From the NCBI GenBank assembly GCA_914767715.1, contig OU612068.1, positions 14,072,001-14,136,000 of the forward strand: 64,000 nt of DNA. Reading direction: 5' to 3'. The position numbers and the translations under genes were made by a program. The DNA is from Membranipora membranacea. Lineage: Eukaryota > Bryozoa > Gymnolaemata > Cheilostomatida > Membraniporidae. Under the pieces are notes generated by a model. The model had not been told where the DNA came from, did no database searches, and saw nothing but the letters and a program-made list of their open reading frames with translations. Shown one piece after another: positions 10,785 through 23,833 of this stretch (position 1 is its first letter; each line of letters begins with the position of its first letter).

Positions 10785-12847
10785 CTATTGCTGGCTGAAT
10801 ACAACAGCTACTACTACTATCACTATGACGATGAGCACCACTGGTACGCCTATTATAAGAGCCCATTTACAAATCTTCTGCCTGTCCGAGAACATCCCTC
10901 CTTCTTTGGCGTTACTTTTCCTTATATCACCCATCATGCTATTACCCTTTGGCATCTAAAATCAAACAAAATATCTCAACACTACTGTTGTGTGGCAAAG
11001 GCAAATAATGATGAAGACTTTTCAAAGTTAATTTATCATCATTTATTTTGATTAAATGCCTGAATTGATGGGTTTAGTATGCATCATTTTTGGTTTTGCA
11101 ATGATGTATTTTTCTCCACTTTATATAAATAGTGTAATTTAATATGACAACTTCTGACGCATATGTCAGTTTAAGATGGTTGCATATTTCCAAACTTTAC
11201 CCATAGCTCAAACAGAAGATTCCTAATCATATATTACAGGGACATCACTTTGTAATAATCTTGGAATTAAATACGAGATACTAAGTGATGGCATTTGTTT
11301 GGGGTCAGTCATTGGTACGTGATGTAGAAAGGATTGCAGACTTGGTAGTTGGTACTGTGGCATGGAAACTATTATTTTCTATCAGATGATAATTAAAGGG
11401 GGTTGTTCCAAAACTCAACACGGTCACATTGCTCTGTTGTCACAATGGCCGAGCAGAGTACTTTAAAATATAGAAACCTAGTGTCTGTGAACAGATAGAT
11501 CAAGTTTATTACAATTGCCTGCATTCCAGTTGCTCCCTTCCATTGGTCACGCTGCAGCTCTAAATGCAGGCAAATGGACAAAGCCCTTAGTATTATTATA
11601 GTTGGTAAAACATGTGAATAACTCACCTTGATCGACACTTGGGCATCGTCAGCTGTCTCAGCCTTTGATTCACCACGATGACTGTGACTGCGAGAGCGGC
11701 CACTCTCTCTAAGTGGGTCCTTTCTGTTCACCGAAGGGGGTGGCTGAGATTTTCTTGATGTGCTCGAAGTTGAATTTGACCTCTTGCGGCCACTCGATGA
11801 CCTCTGTGATGACCTTGACCTGTCTGCTGATGATGACCTTTTTGTTGAGTTGCGTCTCATTGAGTTCCTGTCAGGTTTTTGGCTCATTGGGCCGACGTGG
11901 CTCCAAACATCTGCCTTCTGTTTTTTCTTTTTTTTCCCACCATGGTCACTGTCAATGTCTGAATAGTCTGTCATGTCTCGACGCGTGCGAGTATCTGACT
12001 TCTTATCCACATGCTCGAATCTTACAACTAGCTTACTACCGGCAGCACTTAGTCTACTTGGCGCATGGGGGCGCTTGAGATTACTTCTAAGCCTAAGGTT
12101 TTCTTGTCGTATAGCCTCATCCTCAATGAATGAAATATGTCTACTTTTGCTCAGTCTCATGCTAGCTCTCGGAGCCGCTGTCGGAGTGATAATGGACGCC
12201 GAGTCCATACTGTCTTCAGTTTCCTCCCCACTCTCCGGAATGGCTTGCTCCTCTGGCCTAAGCATACGTGGATGTATCTCACCAAAAAGTTTTTTAGTTT
12301 GATTGTTGATTCTCCTAGGAGCTGCGACTGGCCTGAAAAGTTCCCCATTGTACCGATAGGCATCATAAGCAGAACTAGTTACACTTGACCTATCACCATA
12401 TGAAGCGACTGTTGACTGTGTTTGGTGACTAGCGATTGACTCAACATCGGCATCTCGACCTACACTGCTAATAATACTTGGAGGTCTGCGACCGTACAAA
12501 CCTGAATCGGTTGAGCTGCCTCTTGGCCTCCTCCCATCATCGTTGAGCGGCATTCTCTGTACATCCAGAACCTGGCGACGCGGATCATCAGGACTATAGA
12601 CATTGTTTGTGTATCCATAATATTGTGGATTGTGTGAGTGCCGTGAGTTGTATGGATCTATGCTAATGTCACTAAATCCATCTGAGGCAACAGAGTGAGA
12701 GTACGGTCTCGGTGGTCCACTCGGAGGTGAGTTGTAATTTTGATTGTAGTATGGTTCTCTGGTTTGTGTACTGTAGCCTTGGTCATAGGAAGACGAAGAC
12801 TCAAATCCAGGCTTGTGGTTCCGATCATAATTGTATGACACGGACAT
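10785..12847 (-). CDS. Disordered Ser/Arg-rich protein with C-terminal membrane anchor
   Basis: Two coding exons, 12847-11627 (407 codons) and 10955-10785 (56 codons), join in phase 0 to give 463 residues. The long exon is low-complexity throughout: a Tyr/Asn/Pro-rich start, a short charged helix-like segment containing FIEDEAIRQENLRLR, a KKKKKQK cluster, then a dense Ser/Arg tract (RRNSTKRSSSADRSRSSQRS and following). The last exon adds KICKW, then a 22-residue Val/Ile-rich span (residues 438-460), then only SQQ. That is the layout of a tail-anchored protein with its body in the cytosol. The ATG lies one base after an acceptor (GCAG|G), so a non-coding first exon is expected; a candidate donor is at 13377 (GACAG|GTATGT). 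I do not recognise the family. The basic clusters could be nuclear-localisation, RNA-binding or lipid-binding signals. Confidence 0.8.
11498..11590. mobile_element. MITE-like foldback (TTTGCCTGCAT family), copy 2
   Basis: The left arm contains AATTGCCTGCATT, the right arm AATGCAGGCAAATGG; it lies in the intron of the tail-anchored gene. It is related to the element at 2774-2877 but more degraded toward its outer ends. Confidence 0.55.
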
Positions 12848-13377
12848 CCTGCAAAACAATGGTTTACCATATTATTAAACAGTTTAGAAGAAGGATGTAG
12901 GTCTTGAATGTTCTTTGGCTATTGTCTCCCTGTACGCCAATTATTAGTGGGGCCATATGACTGTTTCAACCTGTCACCAATCAGAAAAACTGGATAAAGC
13001 TGTATGAATAAAGCACCTTGCAATCTCTCGGTCTGGGATTGAGACAAATGTCAGAAATTTTTGACAAATGCATTTCTGCAATTATAGATAAAAGTCAAAT
13101 ATTCGGTAACTGATGATCGATCGTAATCCCTTGGGGCATGTCCAAATCCCTGTTTCAAATAAGTGAACTTCAAAGAAATTCAAATTTTAATTGAGCCAGC
13201 TGTAGCTGGGAAAAGCCTCAAGAAAAAAGTATTCTTCCACGGCAGTGTGTTTGTCTTCTTTGATCCTCCTTGGAATGTTCACCTTCAGGGTTTAAAAGTT
13301 TGGTTTCAAAACATGATTCACAGATGTGATGAAGGTGACTGCTTAAAAATGACAATGAATCATTTAAATAGACATAC

Positions 13378-13430
13378 CTGTCACGGTTATCGATGATGAT
13401 CAACTACGATTTGGTAAGCTGTGTGTTACG
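13378..13430 (-). other. Possible 5' UTR exon of the tail-anchored gene
   Basis: On the minus strand the sequence GTGACAG|GTATGT is a consensus donor, upstream of the GCAG|GATG acceptor that opens the main coding exon. The upstream limit is unknown, and RNA evidence is lacking. Confidence 0.3.
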
Positions 13431-14345
13431 CTCCACCAACCAGTTCCCAAACCAGTAGAAAGGTAGGTTATGTAGCAGCAGTGAATTTATCAATCAGCAA
13501 AGGATTAGCTAGATAGGCTTCATGAACGTCACAAGTTTATCGTCGAAAGTAACGCATAATCCTTTTCTAAAACAAACAGCAGTTAGAAAGATTGTGGCAA
13601 TCAGTTGAAATTCTCTTGGTGAACATTTTAGTGAATCATCAGCCCAATAGATTTAATTATGAAATGAATTTCTCCAGGTGCAACAAAATATTCATCTGCT
13701 TTGTTTTGTAAAGCCTTATCTCCTTTCCTGTGATACTGATTCTGAGATGCATACCTATATACAGGGGAGGGATAAGCAAAGCAAATAGTGATGTAGCCAG
13801 GAAAAGGTCACATCAGACTGAGTCAGGTGTGTACGCAGTGTAAGCGTGTTTTTGTCATTAATAAAAGACATGGACGGGCCTATATTGTGTATGGATACAA
13901 GTTTGTCGTATAACCAAGCTTTGCCAAGCCATCAAGGAGGGCCAAGGAGGAATTTGTGATTATTTTATTCCTGTATGCCAGCCTGTTCAGGACCTTTTTC
14001 GCGTGGCTCGCTAATCACTACAGCACCAATGGCAAGGAGCAGGCACAGATAGCTATCATTTATTAGACTGCAACACGTTTTATTTCTAGGTCATAAAGCC
14101 CTAAACTTTTGTTTTTTGCCTCAGTGATAAACATCAACAAATGCCATTTGGTATTCTTAAAATCCGAGAACAAAACATGTGGATGCGCTGAGGAAGTTTA
14201 TCGCATATCAATATCTTGAAACAAGATCCTGGTATTGAAAATAAAGCATTCACCCAGACAATAATACAATGTCTCATGGTAACTGTTAGCCAGTACCTGC
14301 CTTTTCTACGCTGTTGTGATCATGTACTAGTATTGACTAAAGAAG

Positions 14346-14462
14346 CTAGGGCAGATGAGGTAGCTCAGTGTTTGAGGTTACAGGTTCGAGTTCTGCTGAA
14401 GTCTACTAACTACTGGGCACTACTACCAAGGTGTGTTCCGACCTGCTTACAAACTGAGAGTA
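14346..14462 (+). repeat. tRNA-derived SINE, family A, damaged copy
   Basis: A tRNA-like head (GAGGTAGCTCAGTG, then GGTTCGAGTTC resembling pol III A and B boxes) is followed by a body reading ...AAGGTGTGTTCCGACCTGC... The same body occurs in minus orientation near 33300-33350 and 35110-35140. Confidence 0.6.
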
Positions 14463-14470
14463 TCGTGGTG

Positions 14471-14617
14471 GCCGCGTCTTCAAGGCACAGCCGGCTCTAC
14501 ATGGGATGGTGTTCGGGATGGCGTTCGGGATGGCGATCGCGGTTTTTGAGGGAACCACCTTTGGCCGCGATCACCATCCCAAACGCCATCAAGGGCTGGC
14601 TGTGCTTCAAGACGCCT
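14471..14617. repeat. GC-rich foldback
   Basis: The arm 14471-14545 (starting GCCGCGTCTTCAAGGCACAG, with internal repeats of GTTCGGGATGGC) pairs with 14566-14617 (ending GCTGTGCTTCAAGACGCC). It stands out by GC content from its flanks. It creates a long but chance open frame on the plus strand. Confidence 0.7.
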
Positions 14618-17083
14618 CCATTTCTTCAGACAGAGACGAAATTTGCGATTTCAAACAACTATCATTTTAACCAAGCTGTGAATGAATGTCGCTGACTGTC
14701 ATGGTTATTGCAGTAAACATCCCATAAGTTCTTACCTTCATAAAGTTTGTAGGCGAGATTAGTATTTTATCCAGCACAGTGGTTAGGATCCTTCTATGTC
14801 ACCCAAGAAGCATCAGATTGAAGCTGAAAGCACAAGAGAAGACAGTGTTGATTTTCTCTTGATATACAGCCTAACAGCGCTTTGTGCCAGGAGAAAGCTA
14901 CACCAACTGATATTTAGTTTCTCTCGTTGTGTGTTGCTGATTTCCAATAGTAGATATTAGATATTTAACATTTCACCCTAGCATCTCCAAATGGTCAAAG
15001 AAATAAATCCAAGTCCTAAATCCAAGCCCAGTTCATGAATGAATCACAGCTAAGCTATCCTACACATTCAATTCAAAGTTCACAGTGTATTAGATTTTGA
15101 ACGATGTATGTTTAGAACTATGTACCTAAGAATGATAATTATGAGTGTGTAGTAGAAATATTTCAATAGGAAACACAAAAGAAAGAATTTGCCCTACAAT
15201 TTGAACTGGGCAATTAGTCTAATAAGTACACAACTAGTTTAACTAGGTGACTACCTTTCAGCTTCAGTCCTTAGTACAGTTGTTGAATCCAGGTTTGATA
15301 ACAACTTGACTTGACTCATGTATGCCCAAAACGAAGTGTTCCAGCGTTTTCAATCTGGGTAAAACTTTTGTTTACAGCTACTACCAGGTCAATGAGGAGA
15401 CAGTATTGTTGTTGTTTTGCTTACCTTGGTGATCACGAGGAATGCAGTCTATGCGTCAGTATTCCGTAATCTAACCGTGCATGGAGAACCGCCAGCTGTA
15501 GACTATTTTCATCGCTCTCTTGAGGCACGGCTAATAGTAACGCATCAATGAATCCCTGATAAACATTCTCTCTAGGGTAACTGTCCTGAATAATTTCATC
15601 TCGTAATCATCTATTATCTCAATATGCCTCTGTTGTAGTCGGGTGGGTTTGGAAGGGGTTTGTCCTTATCATTATAGGCTTACCCTGTTCACTTTATGAC
15701 TATAAAGTAGGGCGTTGACTTGTTAATAATGTTTTATAAGAAGTGGTGATATCGTATAATTTATCAATCCGACTGTGCTGGTCTTATATTAGACTAGACT
15801 CAAATATGACATCTGCTGTGACGGCCAGCAGACACGTCAGTATAAATTATATGCCAAACACAAAAAAAAAGAACATTCTATATTAAAATGTAACCACGAG
15901 CTTTTGCTTTTAAGATGTTGAAATCAGTGTTAGAAAAACACTGTGCTTTTTAACACAGTGTTTTTCAAACTGATATATTTACTTTAATGTTTACCATATT
16001 TAATTTTGAAATTCTTAAACAGGATGTAATTATGAGGGAATTGCCTGGTATTTAAGTTATCAAGCTAAATTTGATTCCAGTTCTAATCTTGCTGATAGCC
16101 TAATAATGTTATTAGAGTGTCTATTTAAATACCAGGGAAGGTGGGAGGGTATATCACACCCTCCCTGTGAATACTAAAGTGTCCTAATTGTTTATTATAC
16201 ATTTTGGGAATTGGCTCCCCACTCTTGGGCAGAGGCAACTCCAACTTGATTGATATTGTGAATACTGCTGCAGCAGGGAGTCCCAAACTCCCTGACTGCA
16301 GCCAGGCCAAATTTTTTAAAAACTCTCTGGCAGCAGGGGATTAGATACTTTCATAGCTAACTTTGTGCGTGGTATGTAATTGTCCTTCCCTGATTGCCGT
16401 TCACTAAGGTCATCCGATCTTTTTCGCTACTTTATTTTGGTACCACAGCATTTTGAATTACCTCCCTGTTGCCCACAACCTTCCACAGTTGTCACAAGGA
16501 GTAATGTGTTTGGTTTACACAAGTCTTACATCTTTCTAGTTTAAAGAATAAAGATCAACTTGCTGTGGATAAAAATGCTCCACGCAAAATGATTTAAGGC
16601 TTTTTTATATTTGGACCAAGATTAAAGCGCCACTGCATTATGGCCAGGTAACTGGGTCACTTTGGCATCTTGCATTCTCCAAAATGTCATGTCACGTTTA
16701 CACTTCTAGAATTTTTTGTTGGCTGCTGTCCCAGCTGTTACTGCTGTTATTTTTGTTGGTTGCTGATTTTTCTAAAAGTAAACAAAAAGGGAAAGAGAAA
16801 AGCAGTGAATTTTCAGAATTGTGATTAAACGGAGTTTATTTTATAAAATATGATATTGATAACAAAATAATGTTAGTAAATATTTGGTGGAAGTTAATAG
16901 GCCTATTTATAAATCATGACTAGATTGCACCCTGGTACAGAGATACAAAACATAAGTTTACATACATTAAGAACTTTAAAACCATTAAAACACGAAAGTA
17001 GAAGGCCATCATAATAATATCTGTATAGACTAAGTGAGATGCACATTAACCGTAAAATACCAGTAGATTCAATCAAAATTAAA
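14618..17083. other. Intergenic, no gene recognised
   Basis: This stretch contains a 52-bp foldback at 15923-15974 (arms ATCAGTGTTAGAAAAACACT and its near complement), possible splice-donor-like sites at about 14737 and 15422 on the minus strand that may belong to untranslated exons, and a repeated GGGAGT..ACTCCC motif near 16275. I found no coding exon. Confidence 0.45.
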
Positions 17084-17285
17084 ATTAAGAAAGATTTCTA
17101 CCATTGCTATCATCGGTATATCCAAACAAAATTAAAATTTGGAATGATTCTGCCATCGCTATCTCTAGAAGATTTATTCAAAATTAAAATTTAGAATGAA
17201 TTCCGCCAATGTTATCACCAGTAGTTTTATTCAAATTTAAAATTTAGAATGAATTCTGCCATCGCTATCAGCACACTTCTTTACA
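17084..17285. repeat. Minisatellite built from the transporter gene's last coding segment
   Basis: There are four tandem units of 43-53 bp (starting about 17084, 17127, 17179 and 17232), each with CAAA(A/T)TTAAAATT followed by a variant of GAATGAATTCTGCCATCGCTATC. The unit at 17232-17285 includes the final codons and stop of the MFS gene; the other three lie in its 3' UTR. Confidence 0.75.
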
Positions 17286-20200
17286 GTGAAATGGGCTACG
17301 ACAAGGGTGATGGTGGTGATGACGATACAGACTAGGCAGGAGTACATCAGTGACATGTATCCGATGTAAGTCATAGCTGACACAGCTGTGCTCGGTATTA
17401 TCATAACTCCGAGGCATCGCGCAGTCGTCACCATCGTCAGGTACAAGCTGTTCGCTGTCAGAGACAAAATGAAATGTGATAACAAGCAAGCTTTTATATA
17501 GCATTTTAAAGCATCACTATAGCTATCATACCCTCCGAATGTTGTTCAAATAGATTATAGCTGGTTTTACACTTGGTAACTTGTTCTTAACCTGATAACA
17601 CACCACACTAAGCTCACCATAAATAACACCAACCTAAATACTCGAAAGGTCACCACCTCTCAATGTAGTCACACTTGTCTCCAACTAGTCAACCCTAGCC
17701 TTGTCATTCATGTCAAGGTCAAGACAACCCTTAATGGTGAAAAAAAATTAATCGATATTGTGTGATGCACCGCTTCTTTCATACACCAAGAAATGCCCCT
17801 TTTTAACCTGATGCATTCTTGGTGATCTCTTTACCTGGTAGGTGGTCCATGATGGCGGCAACAGATGACCCTGACATTCTAGCCATACTCAAACCAAGTA
17901 GGACTGTACCAGTCCACAACACTTGCTCACTCAGGGCTCCCATCACACTCAGTAATATGAACACCACAGTACTCAGCACGGCATCCACCAACAGCATGAT
18001 GATGGCATTGGAGTTTTTAGCCACAACAGTACCTTTAAAAGAAGGAGATGAGAGTTTTAACATCATTTTCTTAGTGTTACATGGAGAGATATATAGAGTT
18101 GTTGATTGCCAGAAACTATTGCAAAGCTTATTTGAAATTTACATAGTTAGTGGGTGAAATTGATATGAATTCAATATATATATATATATATGATATATAA
18201 TATTAATACAATATAAAGTATTACAATACATAGTAAGTAGGCAATCATCAGAGAGGTACCCGAGTTCAGAGTTAGTTTATTTGCTTTGGTTCAAGCTATA
18301 ACCCATGGCCCTTTACCTTGTTTCATTGAAATTAAATACATGTATATGGATTTTCAATGTACTTCATTTCGTCTGGTTCAGTGATGTTTAATCATTTGTG
18401 GCTGTCTCCTACTGATAGTTTTTTAAAGGGTGAGGAGTTCTGTAAAATGTCTCATAAGAGTCGAAAACTATTAAAACGGATCCTAAATAGTTGTCTCACC
18501 TTTGTATGAGACTTATTATAGAAGAGTGTAGGGCATCAGATAGACAAGCTCAAATGAAAACCCAATTCACAGCAGCTGAGAATCGTTAATTGAAATTTGT
18601 ACTGTTACCTATAAGACGGCCAGCAGCTACTGCAATCCAGAAGCTCGAAGGTAGATATGTAGCCAAAAACTTCATATCTCGTAACGGAGATATCTCCGCA
18701 AAAGTAGACACCAGGTCGCTGTACATGTCCTGCACGCCAAAGAAGAACAGTCCGCTGACCAACAAGGTGGAGGCTAGCAGGAAGACGGGCACAGAGCATG
18801 AACATGGCTCCTCGCTGGATGCGTCTATCTTCCTTTCCTGAGTAGATGTCCTGTCACGAGCACAATATAGCAGCATGAAGGCTATAGCTGGTATCAATAT
18901 GATGAAAGCTTGAATGACGTAGTAGTAATGTATATTTGATGCTAGGTACTCCTCTCCATCCACCTCAAACTCCGTCTCGTTATTTTGAGTGATGACCATC
19001 ACACTAGTCAGGTAGGAGCTGTTTATTGGCCGACTGAGAATAGAAAGAAGATGAGTTAGTAACAAGATTAAAGGGAGTCAACTCACTGTCTCAAAACTCG
19101 GGAATCATCTTACTGTGTAAGACCAATGGGAAGAGTTTAAGATATGTTTCAAAAGTTTGTTCCTGTGAAGACCATGGGGCCATGACTTGCTACGGAGTTC
19201 TGACAACGTCGGTCAAACAGCCTTTTCTGATAAGTCACTTTTTGATTAAAAATTCTTGATTGTTATCTTCATTTTCCAAATGACCAGTTCCAGCAATGAA
19301 CTGAGTTCATTGGTGCCAGGGTGTTGTTAATAAAGGATATATATATATCTGTTCATTGGTGATTATTCTGCAGTCGCTTTTGTGACAAAGATGAATAGCG
19401 ATTACCGGGTGTTCGATCTTGTGAGTCAGCACAGCATTGGTTACAACTTACAACATACAGAAACAAAAAGGATAACTTTTTAAAACAGACGTCTTACTGT
19501 GGTTTGACAAGGTGATTAAGAGACTCATGTACCCTGCCATGTGATACAGTGCTTCTGTTCTGTGCTGGCTGGGACAAGAACGGGTGGGCTATAATCGGGC
19601 AGGCTAAGTTTCCTAGCGCCTCCCCCAAATACACAGCCTGCAGGAACATACCGACTCTCAGTCTACCTCCGATCCTTGAGCAGATTATCCACCCAGCTGT
19701 AACAATGATATTCAGTGAATCATTCATGTTATCACCAGCCTGATCACTTGGAAATCCAGTAAAGTGCATTGTGGGATATTTGCTAACATGTTCTATTGGG
19801 GTAGCTAATTGGAACAAGTTTGTTCCCTCTGGTGCAAGAGAGAGGTCTTAGCAACCACCTAGGTAGCGTAACTATATAGTATCAATAATTTGGCTGTTGG
19901 CCTAAATATTTGATCCTAATAGATTGACAAATTTGGTGCGTTTGCTGGCAAATTGGCGTACTTTCGAATGGGTAACTGTGTTAGAATGGGTTGCGAAGGC
20001 TCTTATGGGAAGTAGCTCAATGTTATAGACTAGCACCTAGGTGTAGGATATGGATCACAAACCTATTTCTCACAAAATTTAGACCATAACTGTCACCATG
20101 GCAACACAGATAGGCATTAGACCATTGACACATAGTTATGCCCGGGTTGTTTATTTATGTGCTTTCTCAATATTAACCTGATTAGTTAGGTAGTGGATCG

Positions 20201-22428
20201 CATCGCAAAGTAGGGATTTCTTTATACTGTGAATGCAGTATGATAATAATAGAAATAAAAATACAATTTTGCTTTACTCACCAAAGCTGACAAATCCAAT
20301 TCCTAAACCCTGTGCACCCAGAAGGAGACACATAGGGACAATGTTGGTAAATGCTGCCACAAAAGCCGAGCAAAGACTTTGGTTCAGCAGACAGAGTCCC
20401 AAGGATAGCTCATTATCAAATCTAGAATGGAAAAACAATGTCATAGATATAGTAAGAGCATTGGATTATAGTTACAGGAAACCAAAATAAACTGAAACAA
20501 AATCTTATCTTATCTTATCCACGTAAACAATTTTTTAGTCAAGGGTATAGGTCTCACAAAACGCATCACCATAGTTTCATTTTTAACAACTTGCAGCAGT
20601 TTCATGATAAAGTTTCAAATATCATGACAGATCAAATGAGCCGCTTCTAGCAATAACTTGAAACACTTTATTACATAGTGAGGTAAACAGAATACATGTA
20701 TAATGTTCGGTCTTTTTATCTGGCTGATAGTGACAATATAATTCCAACCACAAATCGGTCAAATGTCATTTTCTGATTACCTTTTTGTTTTTGTTTTTTT
20801 CCTGTTTTCTCGACGGCTGATTTTGAAAAACATTCCCATCGAATGAGAGTAATGTCAATAAATAAGAGCTGAGAGGATAATCTGTCTCATTTCCTCATAC
20901 TTTTATAACTTCAGCTCTGTAAGCTTGCTCAAATTAGCCTTAGATTCTATTAATTATTGAAGTTCGAGTTTGGAGAGACTGAGTTTAAATATTGTTTGGG
21001 TCCCCTGTTGATAACCACTTTATCAAATCGGCAGTTAACTTTGAATGGCAGGCTATGAGACTTGAACCAATGACTGTGGACAACATGCATGGGTTAAAGT
21101 GGGTCCGGATCGTCTCATTTTCCAATACCAACGTGACTTGTAAGTCTCGGGTTTTGGAGAAAAAATGAATTAAGACAAGGAGAAGAGTGTGTGTGATGAC
21201 AAACCTGGACAGTATTGGTTTGGCCACTAAACCACCGATACAGAAGCCAATAGACTGAGATATGAACAGCCAGGCTGTGTCCTGTAAGGGGATGGAGGCA
21301 ATCTGCCTCAGGTCTAGTAAAGTGGGTCCCAAGCTTGTCAGACACATACCCTGAAAAATAAAGACATAATAAATGGGATTGGTTGAAACTGAAGATACAT
21401 TTTATTCCATTGTAATGTTATCTTCAAATTGTCTTGATTGAATGGTATTGCTCGGCCAAAAAACCTTACACTTTGCATGCATATGAGAAGAACAGGTTGT
21501 CACAAAGCTATGGATATAGCCTTCTTTTCTAAGTGATAAAACATAGAAAAACTTAATAGCATACACATTCAGTGTGACCACTCTGGACGTTTTTTTATCC
21601 AGGACCTGTTGGACAAAGCCATGTTAAAGGTTCCTAACCCTCGCAGGATTCCTGAAACAGATCATCTTAATTTGACTGATTTTTCATCAAAATATTTGTG
21701 AGGAAAGGGCAGGTTACCATTTGGGACTACTGCTAATTGACCAATAAGAGCTGTGATAAGAAACAATCTTTTACTCACCTGACCAATGAAAGCTAGCGTA
21801 AGAAACAGCATCACACTGATAGTCAGAGGTGTAATCGGCTCCTCTTGTTCTAGCTCGGCGACATTGCTGTCTAGTTTAGCCTGATAACTTGCCCCTGGAA
21901 CATCTCCAGACTCATCCTCCTCTTGTACAATTGAGCTGTAACCTGCCGAATTCCCGGCTTCATTCTGTCATTATGTAAAAGCTAGCTGTATCATCATAGT
22001 ACAAACTGGTATTCTGCCGGCGAAGCAATGACACACCAGTTGAACGATGTAGGGCATGGACAATGTTGTAAACACTGTTGAATGTCTACCAAAGAGCAAT
22101 GTTGTCAAGTATGAACTATGTTGTTAACGCCATGAACAATGGTGAGAGTCTGATGAATTTGATTTAACAGTTTTAGTTTCTGCTAGACTTTGCAGACTTG
22201 AGTGGACATCTAGTTGACTACTCCGCTATTTGAATGATGTGACAAGAAACAATACTTGGGTTCTATTCAGCCCACCAGACATAGCTATTGCACCAAGACC
22301 CAACCAAACGATATTATCTGTGATACAACTGAACAGGAATCCACTAGACAGGTTAACAAACTTACTTTGACCAAAGATAGTTGATGTCCGTCTTCACCAT
22401 CGTCTGATTTCTTCCCAAAAAAGCTCAT
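17237..22428 (-). CDS. MFSD4/NaGLT1-like major facilitator transporter, eight exons
   Basis: Coding exons are 22428-22366, 21964-21779, 21350-21205, 20421-20282, 19792-19498, 19033-18609, 18032-17835 and 17454-17237. All have GT/AG borders and join in frame, giving about 556 residues, slightly longer than typical MFSD4 proteins (about 510). Exon 2 has an acidic cytosolic N-terminus, then TM1. Exon 3 carries the family-like stretch CLTSLGPTLLDLRQIASI. Exon 5 contains a VGMFLQAVYLGEALGNLACP motif followed by IIAHPFLS, matching the family's conserved loop after TM4. Later exons hold a glycosylated extracellular loop (NNETEF), a cytosolic loop with KIDASSEEPC, and a final hydrophobic pair of spans. 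Family members move sugars or related solutes across membranes; the substrate here is not known. Exon 5 is divergent, and its acceptor was set by codon phase (CAATAG|AA). Confidence 0.85.
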
Positions 22429-23657
22429 CTTGAGCAAAGTGGTTCAATTCTTTTCAAACTTGTATAACGTGTAGCCAAATAGCCTCACCTAGTAAGCAAA
22501 TCGGTGTGTCATTACTGGGCATTAACACATTGAAATCTGAATGTGGTTTTATTCCTGATCTGAAAAGCAGTAGAGCGTCAAAAGATTATTTTCAATGGTT
22601 CAGAGCTCGGATGATTAGCTTACCTATTTCTTGGTATTGGCCACCATCAACACATAACGTTGGAAGGATTCTTAACTGCCAGAAATATAAGGATACTGAT
22701 ATTTTGGCTTAAGTAAAAAAAAACGAAAATCTGATTCCAAATCACACCAAATGTGCGAGCAACTATACATCATGATTGACTTATCATCATCAGTATTTTT
22801 AACAATGTCTCTCATATAATAATGAGCACAAGTGATCTCCCGTGTGTAGGAGAAATGGACAAGTCCCACATATTTTTCATATATCAATTGTGTTGTCAAG
22901 CGTGATTTTTTCCAATACCCACAATGTCTAAGATACACAAGAACAGGAAAGCTTTATTGTTGATTAAAAATCTCACTAAAAATATGAAGGGACAAAAGTT
23001 TTACAGATGATCCAGAAAGACAAGACAAGATAACCCTAGATTGTAATGCAGCAAAATTGAAAATTCAGTTTAAATTTGAAAATGACATCGCTTGGAAACA
23101 AAAAAGAGTTCTTGGATCATTATTACCGCAAGCACAAAATTTGAAACATGACGAACTTCCTCTCCTATTTCTGCTCCAATACCATACTATTTTATAGGCC
23201 ATCACTTTCTCCTAATATGTCATATATATTGTTATGTCGATGATTGGGTGGTTGTAGGCATACGTCTCTGATAAGGCAACATTTGAAGAAACCTTCTACC
23301 TGCAACGTATTTGTTTTTTAATAATCTCCTCATGCCTGGGTACCAATTACTGAGCAAACCAGCATCCAGGTATATTTGTTTTACCTGATCTGTCAGCTTT
23401 TCAGAAGCTAATTGATGATTGTGGAGAGAAGCATTTTTGATACAGTATGATAACCTCAATAAAAAATTGTTGGCTGTATCCAGAGCAGAGTCAGCATCAA
23501 TGTAAGTTTTGTAGCAAAAAAATAAGGAAAATTATTGCTTGCTATATTGAAAAATATAATATAATATAATATACAAACTCCCATTTAAGTTTGCTAGAGT
23601 TAGTGCGAGCTTTCATAAAGTCGAACCCTAAATAGATGAACTTGACTCCAGCTAATA
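22429..23657. other. Region upstream of the transporter gene
   Basis: This should hold the transporter's 5' UTR and promoter. Only short open frames without motifs are present. A short AT-rich (ATAAT)n run lies near 23555-23575. Confidence 0.45.
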
Positions 23658-23764
23658 TCTAGAACAAGTTTGCTCCCTCTGTGAATGCGAAGCAATACCT
23701 AAAAAGATTACAAACTTTTGAAATATCATTTTGCTTCCGTTGAGAGAACAAACTTGCTCTAGCT
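23658..23764. mobile_element. Foldback MITE with AGAACAAGTTTG ends
   Basis: The left end CTAGAACAAGTTTGCTCCCT is complementary, with two or three mismatches, to the right end finishing AACAAACTTGCTCTAG. Solo ends of the same type occur at about 19812 and 39287, so this is a dispersed family. Confidence 0.6.
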
Positions 23765-23833
23765 ATCCATTCCTCTAAGGTATTAAATCGTAGCAAACCC
23801 ATTCAATATGAAAATTCTCACCTTTCTCACCTT

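Noticed and set aside
10759-11051. Two overlapping plus-strand frames, one Thr-rich
   Set aside because: The minus strand here encodes a membrane-anchor exon that joins in phase to the upstream exon; the plus-strand frames are its shadow.
11713-12388. Several open frames on the plus strand, and one in another minus frame
   Set aside because: They are antisense or frame-shifted shadows of the biased codons in the disordered protein's exon.
14216-14695. 159-codon plus-strand open frame
   Set aside because: It runs across a SINE fragment and a GC-rich foldback; no family motif or splice support.
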